Shown: piece by piece, positions 18,103 to 30,389 of the stretch
Layout: every line of letters starts with the position of its first letter
Numbering within the stretch: position 1 is the first letter of the stretch
NCBI GenBank assembly: GCA_905479975.1
Contig: CAJQOS010000003.1
Span: 1 to 43,113, forward strand
DNA length: 43,113 bases
Origin: an uncultured Puniceicoccaceae bacterium
GTDB taxonomy: Bacteria > Verrucomicrobiota > Verrucomicrobiia > Opitutales > Coraliomargaritaceae
Reading direction: 5' to 3'
Notes under the pieces: model-generated
Database searches by the model: none
What the model saw: only the letters and a program-made list of their open reading frames with translations
What the model was told of the DNA's origin: nothing
Translations under genes and position numbers: made by a program

Positions 18103-18840
18103 CTACTTCACCACCGCGACCGGGCCTGCTAGCACCTGCTCTAGGCCATCTGGCAACTGCGAGCTAAAAGGCGCGAAGCAAAGCGCGAACAGGCACGCGC
18201 ACAGGATCGGCTTCAGCGCAAAGCCACACAGCGCACTCGGACGTGTGTCCCGCACGCTATGCGCGCACAGCGCAAACAGTACCAACGAGAGCGCCACTTC
18301 GAACAGCCCGATCACTGCAAAATTGCCAAACAACTCAGTTGCACTGCTACCAGCGATCAACGCCAATGAGCCCGCTGCAGCCAGCGTCGACACATAAGCC
18401 GCCACCCCTGTCGCAACCAACTGCCCCGCGTCCAATTGAACACTGCGCCGGCCCTGCAATAGGCGAAATACACAGTGCGCTGCCCACGGAGCGACCACTC
18501 CCATATTTACAAAGTTCGCCCCCAAGGTGCTCATCGAGCCATCCCCTAAAAAGGCGGCCTGCCCTGTCAGCACCGCTGCCATTGAGAGCATCGCCGCACA
18601 TGGCCCAAATAAAATAGCCAACAAGGCCGCGCCTAGAAAATGCCCTGAGAAGCCTAAGCCCATCGAGCAGTTCACCATCTGTGCAATAAATACAAAGCCA
18701 GTCATCGCCATCAACGCTGGCACTTGCTTGCGCTTCATTGTGCGTCGCGCACCATAGCACGCAGCCGAAAGAGTCACCACACCAGCCAAACTGGTGAGTA
18801 GAGTTACAGAAGTATCGAGGTTTTCGCTAACGAGATGCAT
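18103..18840 (-). CDS. CbiM/NikM-type energy-coupling-factor S-component, probably nickel
   Basis: This 245-residue inner-membrane protein has about seven hydrophobic helices. It keeps the hallmark N-terminal Met-His (MHLVSEN), where His2 is a metal ligand in NikM/CbiM. The family block SMGLGFSGHFLGAALLAILFGP, QAAFLGDGSMSTLGANFVNMGVV is present, including the second His. The neighbours are urease genes, so nickel is the most likely substrate; 30 bases separate it from the ureD stop, indicating cotranscription. The partner T-component and ATPase (NikQ/NikO) and NikN are not in this window, so it must work alone or with subunits encoded elsewhere. Confidence 0.85.
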   Translation of the reverse strand: MHLVSENLDTSVTLLTSLAGVVTLSAACYGARRTMKRKQVPALMAMTGFVFIAQMVNCSMGLGFSGHFLGAALLAILFGPCAAMLSMAAVLTGQAAFLGDGSMSTLGANFVNMGVVAPWAAHCVFRLLQGRRSVQLDAGQLVATGVAAYVSTLAAAGSLALIAGSSATELFGNFAVIGLFEVALSLVLFALCAHSVRDTRPSALCGFALKPILCACLFALCFAPFSSQLPDGLEQVLAGPVAVVK

Positions 18841-18870
18841 AATGCGACGGGTATTTTTGGATGATCAGTT

Positions 18871-19731
18871 CTAATTAAAAAAAGTTTGTGCGCGCTGCAG
18901 CGCGACGGGAAATTCCACTTGCGAGTGCGGAACCAGCAGGTTCCGAACCAAAAAGATCGCCTTGCGCAAACTAATCCCATCCTGCGCCAACACTTTGATA
19001 CCCAGCCCACCAGCACGCAGCGGGCTCGCACCAATGCTGACATCCTCAAGCTCTAGTTGATGCAACTGCTGCACCAAATCCTCCAACGGCTGCGGTGTTA
19101 AATAATAAATGCCAGCATACGATCCGTTCGGATACAAGGCGCGCCAATCTGCTGCATCTCCTTTCGCTGGGAACAACTGAAAGTTCTCATACGCGACCAA
19201 CTGCCCCGCCCGCACAATCCGCAAACTCGATGCCCAGCGCGCGAACTCAAAGCTCTCACCATAGGCTGCTCGCCCGGGATTCACCACCTCGCACAGCAAC
19301 ACCGTGGATGACTCCGCGACTTCTAGCCGCGTGGTTTGCTGCAAACTCGCATCTTTTTGTAAGATCAACGGAGCCGGCCACACATCCAGCACCGCATTTT
19401 CGCCGACAGTGAATTTTTGCTCTACGCTCGCAAATCCTGTATCCATCGTATGGATACGGCAAGCCGCTGGACTGACCAACCCCGCACGTGCGCCATCGCA
19501 CACCTGAACATCCAACTCCAACAAATCGCCATCCAACAAGCCAGCGGTCGGACTGGTCAAAATACTGACCGCCCAGTCCTTATCGTGGTAGGCCTTTGTC
19601 ATATGCAACGGCGGTCGCACCCACTGCCCCATCAGCCGGGTGCCATGCTCCGGAGCCAACGCATAGCGCAAACGCGCACCCCCGCGCACTGCGGGTCGCG
19701 TCGATTGGGGCTCTGTGATCATTGATGACAT
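18871..19731 (-). CDS. ureD: Urease accessory protein UreD
   Basis: About 286 residues. UreD binds apo-urease and, with UreF and UreG, guides nickel to the active site. Family features are GGARLRYALAPEHGTRLMGQW, SPTAGLLDGDLLELDV, PAACRIHTMDTGFASVEQ and NPGRAAYGESFEFARWASSLRI. Start candidates are ATG 19731, two bases after the ureG stop, and ATG 19722; both are near MITEPQSTRP. The C-terminal part is variable, as usual in this family. It is the last urease accessory gene before the nickel transporter gene. Confidence 0.93.
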   Translation of the reverse strand: MSSMITEPQSTRPAVRGGARLRYALAPEHGTRLMGQWVRPPLHMTKAYHDKDWAVSILTSPTAGLLDGDLLELDVQVCDGARAGLVSPAACRIHTMDTGFASVEQKFTVGENAVLDVWPAPLILQKDASLQQTTRLEVAESSTVLLCEVVNPGRAAYGESFEFARWASSLRIVRAGQLVAYENFQLFPAKGDAADWRALYPNGSYAGIYYLTPQPLEDLVQQLHQLELEDVSIGASPLRAGGLGIKVLAQDGISLRKAIFLVRNLLVPHSQVEFPVALQRAQTFFN

Positions 19732-19732
19732 T

Positions 19733-20365
19733 TTATTTCGCAGCGAATGGGAAGAAGCACTCGCGCTCCAACCATGCCACCACATCGCCGAGCCCCTTGC
19801 GGCTCTTCAAATCGCAGAACAAGAACGGGCGCTCTTCGCGTTGCACCTTTGAGTCGCGCGCCATCACATCCAAGTCGGCCCCTACATACGGAGCCAATTC
19901 AGTCTTATTAATGATCAGCAGATCGGAGTGACGAATCGCAGGCCCGCCCTTGCGTGGGATCTTATCGCCCTCTGCCACATCGATCACATAGATAAAAGCA
20001 TCCACTAGATCGGGTGAGAACGTCGCCGACAAATTGTCACCACCGCTCTCGATCAATACGACCTGTGCATCAGGGTGACGTGTGATCAAATCCTCCACCG
20101 CAACTTCATTCATGCTCGTATCATCACGTATCGCAGTGTGCGGGCAACCACCGGTCTCCACTCCTAGAATTCGGCTATTCTCGATGGGGCTGTTCTTCTC
20201 TAGAAACTGCGCATCTTCCTTGGTATAAATATCATTGGTGATCGCCACCAAACTGAAGCGCTCATGCAGCGTCTCAATTAAGCGCAGTAACAGCATAGTC
20301 TTACCGGAGCCAACAGGCCCACCGATACCGACACGAACAGGACGAGGAGTAATATTTTGAGTCAT
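19733..20365 (-). CDS. ureG: Urease accessory GTPase UreG
   Basis: This 210-residue SIMIBI GTPase powers nickel insertion into urease. The P-loop [15 protein letters not shown] is near the N-terminus, then [13 protein letters not shown], and the nickel-binding CPH motif in [34 protein letters not shown] and the base-recognition [16 protein letters not shown]. The length and motifs are canonical. It is preceded by ureF with 21 bases between them. Confidence 0.97.
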   Translation of the reverse strand: MTQNITPRPVRVGIGGPVGSGKTMLLLRLIETLHERFSLVAITNDIYTKEDAQFLEKNSPIENSRILGVETGGCPHTAIRDDTSMNEVAVEDLITRHPDAQVVLIESGGDNLSATFSPDLVDAFIYVIDVAEGDKIPRKGGPAIRHSDLLIINKTELAPYVGADLDVMARDSKVQREERPFLFCDLKSRKGLGDVVAWLERECFFPFAAK

Positions 20366-20386
20366 GATAAAGAACGTAAAATTGAA

Positions 20387-21100
20387 TTAAGAAATAAACA
20401 GTCGAGAAAACGCAGTCGCATGACGCGCCGAGCTAATATCAAAGGCCGGCGCAAACCAACCAGCCGCCGCGTGCTCCACCTCTTGCGAAGCAGCCACCCA
20501 ATCAGGCAATAGCTCCAAGCCCGAGCTTAATGCCAATTGTGCAGATTCCGGGCTAATGCGTAGCAACTTGATCGATGCGGAGACAAAATTCGCTAAGCTC
20601 TGATAGGCATATGCCAACAAGCTCGCCTCCACCGGCACGGCAAACATCTGATACTGCAGCGCAGTCACCACCAAATTATGCCCGGCCGCATCACCGGCCG
20701 CGTAGGCTTTTGAGTAGCGCTCTAATCGCGCATCGTCTGGCCAAAGTTTGCGCAACATCCGCAAGCGCCCACGCCCTTGTGCGATGCTACCTTCGCGAAT
20801 CTCCACTGACCACTTCCACGCATCGATTTCTGCGTCGAGTTCTAGCAACAGGTCCCAATCATCTGCTGCAACGGCTTCACGCACATAGCGCAGATACGGC
20901 AGCTCCAAGCGCGCCAACGCCGGGCCAGCGTGCTCTTTAAAAAACAAACTCAAGTCATCGCCATTGCGATATTTACAAACATGCGCCCACTGCTCCAATC
21001 CCATCGAATGCGCATACGCGCCAGACGGAAATAACGGATCGGACACCTGCATCAACGCGGGCAACCATGCAGCTTGATCCACTGACGATACACCTTCCAT
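20387..21100 (-). CDS. ureF: Urease accessory protein UreF
   Basis: This all-helical 237-residue protein is the GTPase-modulating partner of UreG in the UreDFG complex. The UreF signature LMQVSDPLFPSGAYAHSMGLEQ is present near the N-terminus, and LLRISPESAQLALSSG near residue 190. The ATG at 21100 is chosen, as it lies one base after the ureE stop; an in-frame extension to 21127 would overlap ureE. Confidence 0.93.
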   Translation of the reverse strand: MEGVSSVDQAAWLPALMQVSDPLFPSGAYAHSMGLEQWAHVCKYRNGDDLSLFFKEHAGPALARLELPYLRYVREAVAADDWDLLLELDAEIDAWKWSVEIREGSIAQGRGRLRMLRKLWPDDARLERYSKAYAAGDAAGHNLVVTALQYQMFAVPVEASLLAYAYQSLANFVSASIKLLRISPESAQLALSSGLELLPDWVAASQEVEHAAAGWFAPAFDISSARHATAFSRLFIS

Positions 21101-21101
21101 A

Positions 21102-21581
21102 TTATAGTCGCACAAACTTTCCGCCACTCAAGTCGTGAGCATGACTATGGTCGTGATCATGCGAATGCCCGCCCTGCTTACTAGGTTGAAACACACGCAT
21201 CACTTGTTGATACGCGATCTGCTCACGATCCAACATTTGACGCACCGCAAGATCGTCCTGCACCAGCACGCCTTCTGCTGAGAACGATGCCTTGAAGTGC
21301 AGGTTGCCGATCATCCAGCCAATCCACGCAGCTTCTTCCGCGCCGCCCAAAGCAATCAAGAAACAATCCTCAGGGCTCTGGTCGATCACGTACGCAGCTG
21401 TATCGGATAGATGGATACAATCTCCATGCCGCAACGCCTCGTTCACATCAAAGCCGAAGTCCGTGCCATCGACTGCTTCACCACGCCAACGACGACGCGC
21501 CAATTTATGACGATCAACAACGACTGAAATGACTTCGAGGCCTGCGGGTATTTCGGAAATGGATTGGGAAATTAAATGCAT
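21102..21581 (-). CDS. ureE: Urease accessory nickel chaperone UreE
   Basis: This 159-residue metallochaperone delivers nickel to the UreDFG complex. The N-terminal peptide-binding domain includes RHKLARRRWRGEAVDGTDF and EALRHGDCIHL, and the metal-binding domain includes IGWMIGNLHFKASF and the family HQ/AxRQMLD-like stretch. The C-terminus has a His/Asp-rich nickel tail (GGHSHDHDHSHAHD). The ATG at 21581 is chosen because the longer frame to 21671 runs into the palindromic element between ureBC and ureE. Confidence 0.95.
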   Translation of the reverse strand: MHLISQSISEIPAGLEVISVVVDRHKLARRRWRGEAVDGTDFGFDVNEALRHGDCIHLSDTAAYVIDQSPEDCFLIALGGAEEAAWIGWMIGNLHFKASFSAEGVLVQDDLAVRQMLDREQIAYQQVMRVFQPSKQGGHSHDHDHSHAHDLSGGKFVRL

Positions 21582-21586
21582 TCTCT

Positions 21587-21684
21587 GTAGGGGCGCTGCT
21601 TGCGGCGCCCGCGAGTGTTCAATGGGTCGCGAAAAAAATGTGATTGTTCGCAAGGGTCGCGGGCTTCGCAAGCAAAGCCCCTAC
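21587..21684. repeat. MITE-like palindrome inside the urease operon (family C)
   Basis: Two 28-base arms (21587-21614 and 21657-21684) are inverted with about four mismatches: GTAGGGGCGCTGCTTGCGGC... and its partner ...GCAAGCAAAGCCCCTAC. They enclose a 42-base spacer. The element fills nearly all of the ureBC-ureE gap and would form a long hairpin in the mRNA. No U-run follows, so it is not an obvious terminator. Confidence 0.8.
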
Positions 21685-21705
21685 GCGAGCGAAGATGAAT
21701 AGAGG

Positions 21706-23781
21706 TTAAAATAAGAAATAGCGCTGCGCCATCGGCAAGACAGTCGCCGGCTCACATGTCAGCACTTCGCCATCGGCCGTCACGGTATAGGTTTCAGGAT
21801 CGATCGTAATCTTCGGCAAGTAATCGTTCAACACCATGTCGTGCTTTGAGATATTACGCGTGTTCTCTACTGGGCGAATAATCTTCTCCAAGCCGAGGCG
21901 CTCAGCCACGCCAGATTCAATTGCAGCCTTACTGACGAACGTAATGGACGTGCGCGAACGCGCCTTGCCGAAGGCAGCAAACTGCGGACGATAATACATC
22001 GGTTGCGGCGTCGGGATCGAGGCATTGGGATCTCCCATATTCGCCGTTGCGATCAGACCGCCCTTCAGGACGACCTCCGGCTTCACACCGAAAAATGCGG
22101 GCTTGAAGATCACCAGATCAGCCAACTTGCCAACTTCCAAGCTACCCACGTCAGCCGCGCAACCACAGGCAATTGCGGGGTTGATCGTGTATTTCGCGAT
22201 ATAGCGTAACACCCGGAAATTATCAGCAGCGCTGTGTGTGTCCGACTCCAGCTTGCCGAATTGCTTCTTCATTTTGTCGGCAGTCTGCCAGGTGCGAATC
22301 AACACTTCGCCCACACGGCCCATCGCTTGACTGTCGCTCGACATGATCGAGATCGCGCCGCGGTCGTGTAAAATATCTTCGGCGGCAATGGTCTGCGGAC
22401 GGATGCGCGACTCAGCAAAGGCCACATCCTCCGGGATCTTGGAGTCCAAATGATGACAGACCATCAACATGTCCAAATGCTCATCGATCGTGTTGACTGT
22501 GAACGGGCGTGTCGGATTGGTCGAGGACGGCAGCACATTTGGCTCACCGCACACGCGCAGAATATCGGGAGCGTGACCGCCGCCCGCGCCTTCGGAATGG
22601 AAGGTATGAATCACCCGATTCTTAAACGCACCAATCGTGGTTTCAACGAAGCCAGATTCATTCAAGGTGTCGGTATGGATCGCGACTTGCACATCCAGCT
22701 CATCAGCCACTGTCAAGCAGTGGTCAATCGAACTCGGCGTCGTGCCCCAATCTTCGTGTAATTTGAGCCCCATCGCACCCGCTTTCACTTGCTCGCGCAG
22801 TGCCTCGTGGTTGGACGCATTGCCCTTGCCCATAAAACCGAGATTCATCGGAAACGATTCCGCCGACTCCAGCATTCTTTCAATATTCCATTTGCCCGGC
22901 GTGCAAGTCGTGGCATTGGTGCCCGTCGCAGGCCCCGTGCCACCGCCCACCATCGTGGTGACACCACTGGTCAGTGCCTCGTTGATTTGCTGCGGGCAGA
23001 TAAAATGAATGTGTGAATCAAAACCACCAGCAGTGACAATGTGTCCTTCGGCTGCGATCACTTCGGTGCCTGCGCCGATCACCATGTTGTCGGCCACGCC
23101 GGATTGGATCAACGGATTGCCCGCATGCCCGATCCCAGCGATGCGACCGTCCTTCACGCCGATGTCGGCCTTGATGACACCGAGAATCGGATCGATGATC
23201 GTCGCATTGGTCAGCACCAGGTCCAAGCAATCCGCACCCAGCGCTAGCGGCGACTGCCCCATGCCGTCACGGATCACCTTGCCGCCACCAAATTTCACTT
23301 CGTTACCATAACCGCCGGACTCGGCGATCAGGTCTTTTTCGACTTCGATGAACAGGTCTGTATCGGCGAGACGCACTTGATCGCCCACGGTGGGACCAAA
23401 CATTTCAGCATATTGACGACGGGTAAATGTGAGACCTGAGGGGGGAGACTTGAGGGGAGAGGTTATGCCATCCAGCGCTGCGTCGACTTTGTTATTGAGC
23501 CCATATACACGGCGCTCACCTGCGAGCGTCACGAGCTCTACCTCGCGCACATCGCCCGGCTCGAAACGCACCGCGGTGCCGGCCGCAATGTTGAGACGAA
23601 ATCCTTTGGACGCCTCGCGATCGAACTCGAGCAGCTCATTGATCTCGTAGAAGTGAAAGTGACTACCGACCTGCACGGGGCGATCGCCCTTGTTGGCCAC
23701 CTGCAGTGTGATGGTCTCTAGCCCGACGTTACCGGACAGCGTCGCATTCGGATCGGAGTATTTGTATTCGCCTGGTATCAT
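21706..23781 (-). CDS. ureC: Urease beta-alpha fusion subunit (UreB-UreC)
   Basis: The 691-residue frame is continuous. Residues 1 to ~105 are the beta subunit ([49 protein letters not shown]). A short Ser/Pro linker (about 105-117) leads into the alpha subunit, starting [20 protein letters not shown]. All urease active-site residues are present: His257 and His259 (SHIHF), carbamylated Lys340 ([12 protein letters not shown]), His369, His395, flap Cys442-His443-His444 (MVCHHLD) and Asp483. Each is offset by 123 from classical Klebsiella UreC numbering as I recall it. The enzyme hydrolyses urea to ammonia and carbamate using two nickel ions. Usual bacterial operons keep ureB and ureC separate. 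The gene overlaps ureA by four bases. Confidence 0.96.
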   Translation of the reverse strand: MIPGEYKYSDPNATLSGNVGLETITLQVANKGDRPVQVGSHFHFYEINELLEFDREASKGFRLNIAAGTAVRFEPGDVREVELVTLAGERRVYGLNNKVDAALDGITSPLKSPPSGLTFTRRQYAEMFGPTVGDQVRLADTDLFIEVEKDLIAESGGYGNEVKFGGGKVIRDGMGQSPLALGADCLDLVLTNATIIDPILGVIKADIGVKDGRIAGIGHAGNPLIQSGVADNMVIGAGTEVIAAEGHIVTAGGFDSHIHFICPQQINEALTSGVTTMVGGGTGPATGTNATTCTPGKWNIERMLESAESFPMNLGFMGKGNASNHEALREQVKAGAMGLKLHEDWGTTPSSIDHCLTVADELDVQVAIHTDTLNESGFVETTIGAFKNRVIHTFHSEGAGGGHAPDILRVCGEPNVLPSSTNPTRPFTVNTIDEHLDMLMVCHHLDSKIPEDVAFAESRIRPQTIAAEDILHDRGAISIMSSDSQAMGRVGEVLIRTWQTADKMKKQFGKLESDTHSAADNFRVLRYIAKYTINPAIACGCAADVGSLEVGKLADLVIFKPAFFGVKPEVVLKGGLIATANMGDPNASIPTPQPMYYRPQFAAFGKARSRTSITFVSKAAIESGVAERLGLEKIIRPVENTRNISKHDMVLNDYLPKITIDPETYTVTADGEVLTCEPATVLPMAQRYFLF

Positions 23782-24080
23782 CGGATCGGGTTGTGAACAG
23801 TGACAAGTTTGGTGCCGTCGGGGAATGTGCCCTCGACCTGCACCTCGTGGATCATTTCCGGCACGCCTTCCATCACGTCGTCGCGCTTCAGGATCGTCGT
23901 GCCAAAACTCATCAGATCCGCCACGGTCTGCCCGTCGCGAATACCCTCGAGAATCTCATACGAAATAAGCGCAATCGATTCAGGGTAGTTCAACTTGAGC
24001 CCACGTGCTTGTCGGCGACGCGCCAAATCGGCGGCCACCACAATCATGAGCTTATCTTGTTCTCGGGGAGTTAAATGCAT
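23778..24080 (-). CDS. ureA: Urease gamma subunit UreA
   Basis: This 100-residue subunit of the urease trimer begins [23 protein letters not shown] and ends with [12 protein letters not shown], both standard for UreA, with [21 protein letters not shown] in the middle. Its stop codon overlaps the start of the fused ureBC gene, so the two are translationally coupled. It begins 18 bases after urtE, so urease is probably read from the transporter operon; no separate promoter was seen. Confidence 0.97.
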   Translation of the reverse strand: MHLTPREQDKLMIVVAADLARRRQARGLKLNYPESIALISYEILEGIRDGQTVADLMSFGTTILKRDDVMEGVPEMIHEVQVEGTFPDGTKLVTVHNPIR

Positions 24081-24098
24081 CGTTTATTCGTCCAATGG

Positions 24099-24830
24099 TT
24101 ACACAGTCAGATACTTCTCAATCACTTCGCCGGTGAGCTCTTCCGACTCACCTTCAAGCACCACAGATCCACGATCGAGAATATAAAATTCATCGCACGC
24201 CGCCTTCGCGAAATCCAAATATTGCTCCACCAAAATAATGCTCAAATTGCCCTGTTTTTTCAGTAAGTGAATCGCGTCCTCGATTTGGTCGATAATGGAA
24301 GGCTGAATCCCTTCGGTCGGCTCATCAAAAATCAAAAGTTTCGGATTGGTCAAAATCGCACGGCCAATTGCCAATTGCTGCTGCTGACCACCGGAAAGCA
24401 CGCCGCCCTTACGACCGAGCATCTCTTTGATCACTGGAAATAATTCGTAGACTTCCTCAAGGCGTTCTTTGCCGGCCTTGCCAGAAATACTCAGACTCAC
24501 TTCGAGATTTTCTTGCACTGTCAGATTCGGGAAGATGTCACGCCCCTGCGGCACATAACCGAGCCCAGCACGCGCGCGCTGATCGGTGCGCATGCCACTG
24601 ATCGAGCGACCTTCAAATTGAATGTCGCCTTCGGTTTTCGGCATCAGCCCCATGATGCTGCGCAGTAGCGAGGTCTTGCCCACACCATTGCGCCCGAGCA
24701 AGGCGACGACCGAATTTGGCTTCACCTTCATCGTTACACCACGAAGGATGATCGATTCGTCGTAACTCGCTTTCAAGTCATGGACGGAAAGCAAGGGTTC
24801 GACAGCGGGAGTTTCAGCTTCTGAAATCAT
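24099..24830 (-). CDS. urtE: Urea ABC transporter ATPase UrtE
   Basis: This 243-residue ATPase belongs to the branched-chain amino acid (LivF) class. It has the Walker A LLGRNGVGKTSLL, the characteristic GLGYVPQGRDIFPNLTVQENL, the ABC signature LSGGQQQQLAIGRAI, and Walker B LLIFDEPTEGIQPSIIDQIE. PQGRDIFP and the GIQPSII stretch are typical of UrtE. With UrtD it forms the ATP-hydrolysing pair under the UrtBC channel. It lies 12 bases after urtD. Confidence 0.95.
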   Translation of the reverse strand: MISEAETPAVEPLLSVHDLKASYDESIILRGVTMKVKPNSVVALLGRNGVGKTSLLRSIMGLMPKTEGDIQFEGRSISGMRTDQRARAGLGYVPQGRDIFPNLTVQENLEVSLSISGKAGKERLEEVYELFPVIKEMLGRKGGVLSGGQQQQLAIGRAILTNPKLLIFDEPTEGIQPSIIDQIEDAIHLLKKQGNLSIILVEQYLDFAKAACDEFYILDRGSVVLEGESEELTGEVIEKYLTV

Positions 24831-24842
24831 TCAATAAATTCT

Positions 24843-25652
24843 CTATTTGGATTCGTCCTTCTTGCCCTGACGACCGAGGTAAACTTCGATCACTTGTGGA
24901 TCGGATTTTACTTTCTCGAACGTGCCTTCTTTCAATACATGGCCTTGATGCAACACGGTCACCTTGCGAGCGATCTGTCGGATAAACTCCATATCGTGCT
25001 CGATCACGATCAAGCTATGCTTCTTCTCTAAGCTCAGCAATAGCTCGCCCGTGCGATCCGTTTCCTCGTCGCTCATGCCCGCCGCCGGCTCGTCGATCAG
25101 TAAAATGCGCGGATCTTGCGCGAGCAACATGCCGATCTCCAGCCACTGCTTTTGACCGTGCGAGAGCAGACCAGCAAGATCCTGAGCACGTGAGTCCAGG
25201 CGCACCGTCTTGAGCACTTCCATAATGAGCTCACGGTCTGCAGCCGTTTCGCGATAGAAGAGTGTCTTGAAAACACCGCGATCGCGGTTCAACGAGAGCA
25301 CCAAATTATCATACACGGTATGTGACTTATAAATACTGGGCGTCTGGAACTTACGGCCGATCCCGAGACGATTAATCTCGAACTCGCGGAGCTTCGTCAG
25401 GTCTTTATCATGACCATCGTTTTCGTGCAATGTCACCGTGCCTTCATCCGGACGCGTGCGGCCGGTAATGATATCCATGAAAGTGCTCTTACCTGCGCCA
25501 TTCGGCCCGATGACCGTGCGCAGTTCGCCTTCTTCCAGGTAGAAGTTAAGATCGTTAATCGCCTTAAATCCATCAAAGGCTTTATTGACACCGGAGACCG
25601 ACAAGATGAGCGGGGTATCGCGGTAGAGAGGTTCGTGTTGCATGAGTGCCAT
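24843..25652 (-). CDS. urtD: Urea ABC transporter ATPase UrtD
   Basis: This 269-residue ATPase of LivG type has the Walker A VIGPNGAGKSTFMDIITGRTRPD, FQTPSIYKSHTVYDNL (the Q-loop region typical of UrtD), the ABC signature in LLSHGQKQWLEIGMLLAQDP, and Walker B ILLIDEPAAGMSDEETDRTGELL. The signature motif has the UrtD-type SHGQ instead of SGGQ. It is cotranscribed with urtC (6-base gap). A second ATG four codons downstream is possible. Confidence 0.95.
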   Translation of the reverse strand: MALMQHEPLYRDTPLILSVSGVNKAFDGFKAINDLNFYLEEGELRTVIGPNGAGKSTFMDIITGRTRPDEGTVTLHENDGHDKDLTKLREFEINRLGIGRKFQTPSIYKSHTVYDNLVLSLNRDRGVFKTLFYRETAADRELIMEVLKTVRLDSRAQDLAGLLSHGQKQWLEIGMLLAQDPRILLIDEPAAGMSDEETDRTGELLLSLEKKHSLIVIEHDMEFIRQIARKVTVLHQGHVLKEGTFEKVKSDPQVIEVYLGRQGKKDESK

Positions 25653-25658
25653 GGTGAT

Positions 25659-26765
25659 TTACGCAGCAGCAGATTGAAGTGAACGCTTTTGAGCGATGCG
25701 GCTCTTGAGCTGTTTGTAGACACCGACGATGCCATCCGGCATGAACAGGACGACGAAGACGAACATACCGCCCATCATGATGAGCCAGTAATCTGGGAAT
25801 GCCTGCGTGGTATAGCTCTTCATCATATTGACCAAGATCGCACCAATCACGGGGCCCCACTTGGTGCCACGACCGCCGACGGCCACCCAAACGACGACCT
25901 CCAGCGACTTGCTGGTTTCCATCAGACTCGGATTAATCCCGCCGACCTGAGGCACATAGAGCGCACCTGCCGCACCTGCGATCATTGCGGATAATGTGAA
26001 AATGACCAATTTAAAGCTCGTCGTTGAATATCCCGAGAAGAGCACGCGGTTTTCCGAATCACGAATCGCCTGCTGCACTTTGCCAAACTTCGATGCCAAA
26101 ATCCCTGAAGTGATCAAATAGGTCACCAACAGCAGCAAGGCTGAGCCGATGTACAACCAACGTGTGGTCGACGCATCATTCATGCTATATCCGAGGATTT
26201 CCTTAAAGTCGGTAAAGCCATTATTCCCACCAAAGGTAAAGTCATTTCGGAAGAACAACAAACACACCGCATACGTCAGCGCCTGTGTCAGAATCGAGAA
26301 GTAAACCCCTTTGATTCGCGAACGGAATGCAAGGAAACCAAAGATCAACGCCACTAAGCCAGGCACCCACAGCACCGCACCCGATGCAAACCAGAAACTA
26401 TCAAACGGCTTCCAGTGAACAGGCAAATCTTGATAGCCCATGAAAACCATGAAGTCGGGTAAGTAGAGCTCCGAGCTACCAGCATCACCAATCGTGAGCA
26501 TGAGGTACATGCCCATCGCATAGCCCCCCAAAGCGAAGAACAAGCTCTGACAGAGACAGAGCAAGCCGGTGTAGCCCCATAACAGATTCAGACTCATCGC
26601 CAAAATCGCATAGGTCAGATATTTCCCCCAGAGTGACACCTGAAAGGAACTGACCGAGAGTAATCCACCCTCAGGCCCCCAAGCATTCAAAGATGGAATG
26701 AGCATTAATAGACCGGCAACGATACCGAAGATACCAATCTCTTTTTTATTTTCGCTAGTAAGCAT
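25659..26765 (-). CDS. urtC: Urea ABC transporter permease UrtC
   Basis: This 368-residue LivM-type permease has about nine hydrophobic segments. Typical blocks are [52 protein letters not shown], and [40 protein letters not shown] with [11 protein letters not shown] after it. It forms the inner-membrane urea channel with UrtB. The gap to urtB is 23 bases. Confidence 0.95.
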   Translation of the reverse strand: MLTSENKKEIGIFGIVAGLLMLIPSLNAWGPEGGLLSVSSFQVSLWGKYLTYAILAMSLNLLWGYTGLLCLCQSLFFALGGYAMGMYLMLTIGDAGSSELYLPDFMVFMGYQDLPVHWKPFDSFWFASGAVLWVPGLVALIFGFLAFRSRIKGVYFSILTQALTYAVCLLFFRNDFTFGGNNGFTDFKEILGYSMNDASTTRWLYIGSALLLLVTYLITSGILASKFGKVQQAIRDSENRVLFSGYSTTSFKLVIFTLSAMIAGAAGALYVPQVGGINPSLMETSKSLEVVVWVAVGGRGTKWGPVIGAILVNMMKSYTTQAFPDYWLIMMGGMFVFVVLFMPDGIVGVYKQLKSRIAQKRSLQSAAA

Positions 26766-26788
26766 GACGTAAAAACAAGGCTGAAGGT

Positions 26789-28459
<1,671 letters not shown>

Positions 28460-28479
28460 ATACATAAAAAATCTGGCCT

Positions 28480-28495
28480 CGCATTTTTCAGGCCA
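28480..28495 (-). promoter_or_regulatory. Weak sigma-54 promoter match before urtB
   Basis: Minus-strand TGGCCTGAAAAATGCG fits TGGCAC-N5-TTGC at TGGC, the G at position 7, and TGC, with GG-N10-GC spacing. The predicted transcript start would be within about 10 bases of the urtB ATG. The sequence also overlaps a hairpin (TGGCCT/AGGCCA), so the match could be accidental. Confidence 0.4.
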
Positions 28496-28510
28496 ATTAC
28501 TGTCGCACAC

Positions 28511-29016
28511 ATAATGATTAGTAAGAAGGGACGAGAAATCGGGAGGGATGGCCTCCCCTTCGACAGGCTCTTGAGCTTGTCGAAATGACGCGCCTGCTGT
28601 GTTCTACGCTGCCGCCTGCAGCGTGCTGGTGCGAAACTCAGGCCCGGCGGACAAGGCGGTGAGCTTTACCCATAACTTTGTATCTTCTTGTTGTCGCCAT
28701 GAACGCGGTTCTTTGAGCTCCTCCCCGGCGAAGGGGAGGTGGCCCCGTCTGCGGGGTCGGAGGGGTTTCGGCGTGTTAGCCCAAAGAATCTGCTCATGTT
28801 GCGCGAAACCCTTCCGTCTCGGCGGACCGAGACACCTTCCCTTCGCAGGGAAGGAGCTTTTTTACAACCAACTTCACACATTCTCAACTTACGGCTAAAG
28901 GACAAGACCTTGCTCGTCCCTCCCGGACAAGTAAGCAAGGGCTTGTGGGGAATTCCCCACAAGCCCCGCCAAACAAATTAAACTACAATATTTGAACAGT
29001 TAAAAGGCGTTCGACC
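28511..29016. repeat. Repeat-filled spacer between urtA and urtB
   Basis: The 500-base gap has no supported gene and holds several hairpins. They include GGGAGG/CCTCCC (28541-28557), TTCGACA/TTGTCGAA (28559-28584), CCTCCCC/GGGGAGG (28720-28739) followed by GC-rich stems up to about 28855 with a T-run at 28858-28862, and a perfect 28-base palindrome centred on AATT (28939-28966). The last follows the urtA stop and may act as a processing or termination hairpin. The first ones resemble common verrucomicrobial intergenic repeats. They may separate urtA mRNA from the rest of the operon, giving extra binding-protein message. Confidence 0.65.
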
Positions 29017-30282
<1,266 letters not shown>

Positions 30283-30326
30283 TGTTAGTATATATCTTTA
30301 TTAGTTTCCTTTTTTATAATCTGCGC

Positions 30327-30342
30327 TGCAAAAATCTGCCCA
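30327..30342 (-). promoter_or_regulatory. Sigma-54 promoter of urtA
   Basis: Minus-strand TGGGCAGATTTTTGCA matches consensus TGGCAC-R-N4-TTGCA at TGG, G7 and TTGCA, with the invariant GG and GC ten bases apart. The predicted transcript start is about 35 bases before the urtA ATG, leaving room for the AAGGAAAC ribosome-binding site. This suggests RpoN and NtrC-type control by nitrogen status. Confidence 0.72.
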
Positions 30343-30389
30343 GAGGCAAAACATTTACAGCTTGCTAGCGTAGCGTGACTATCAGTGCT

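Noticed and set aside
28599-28898. Small plus-strand frame in the urtA-urtB gap
   Set aside because: It is composed of inverted-repeat sequence and encodes Arg/Gly-rich noise.
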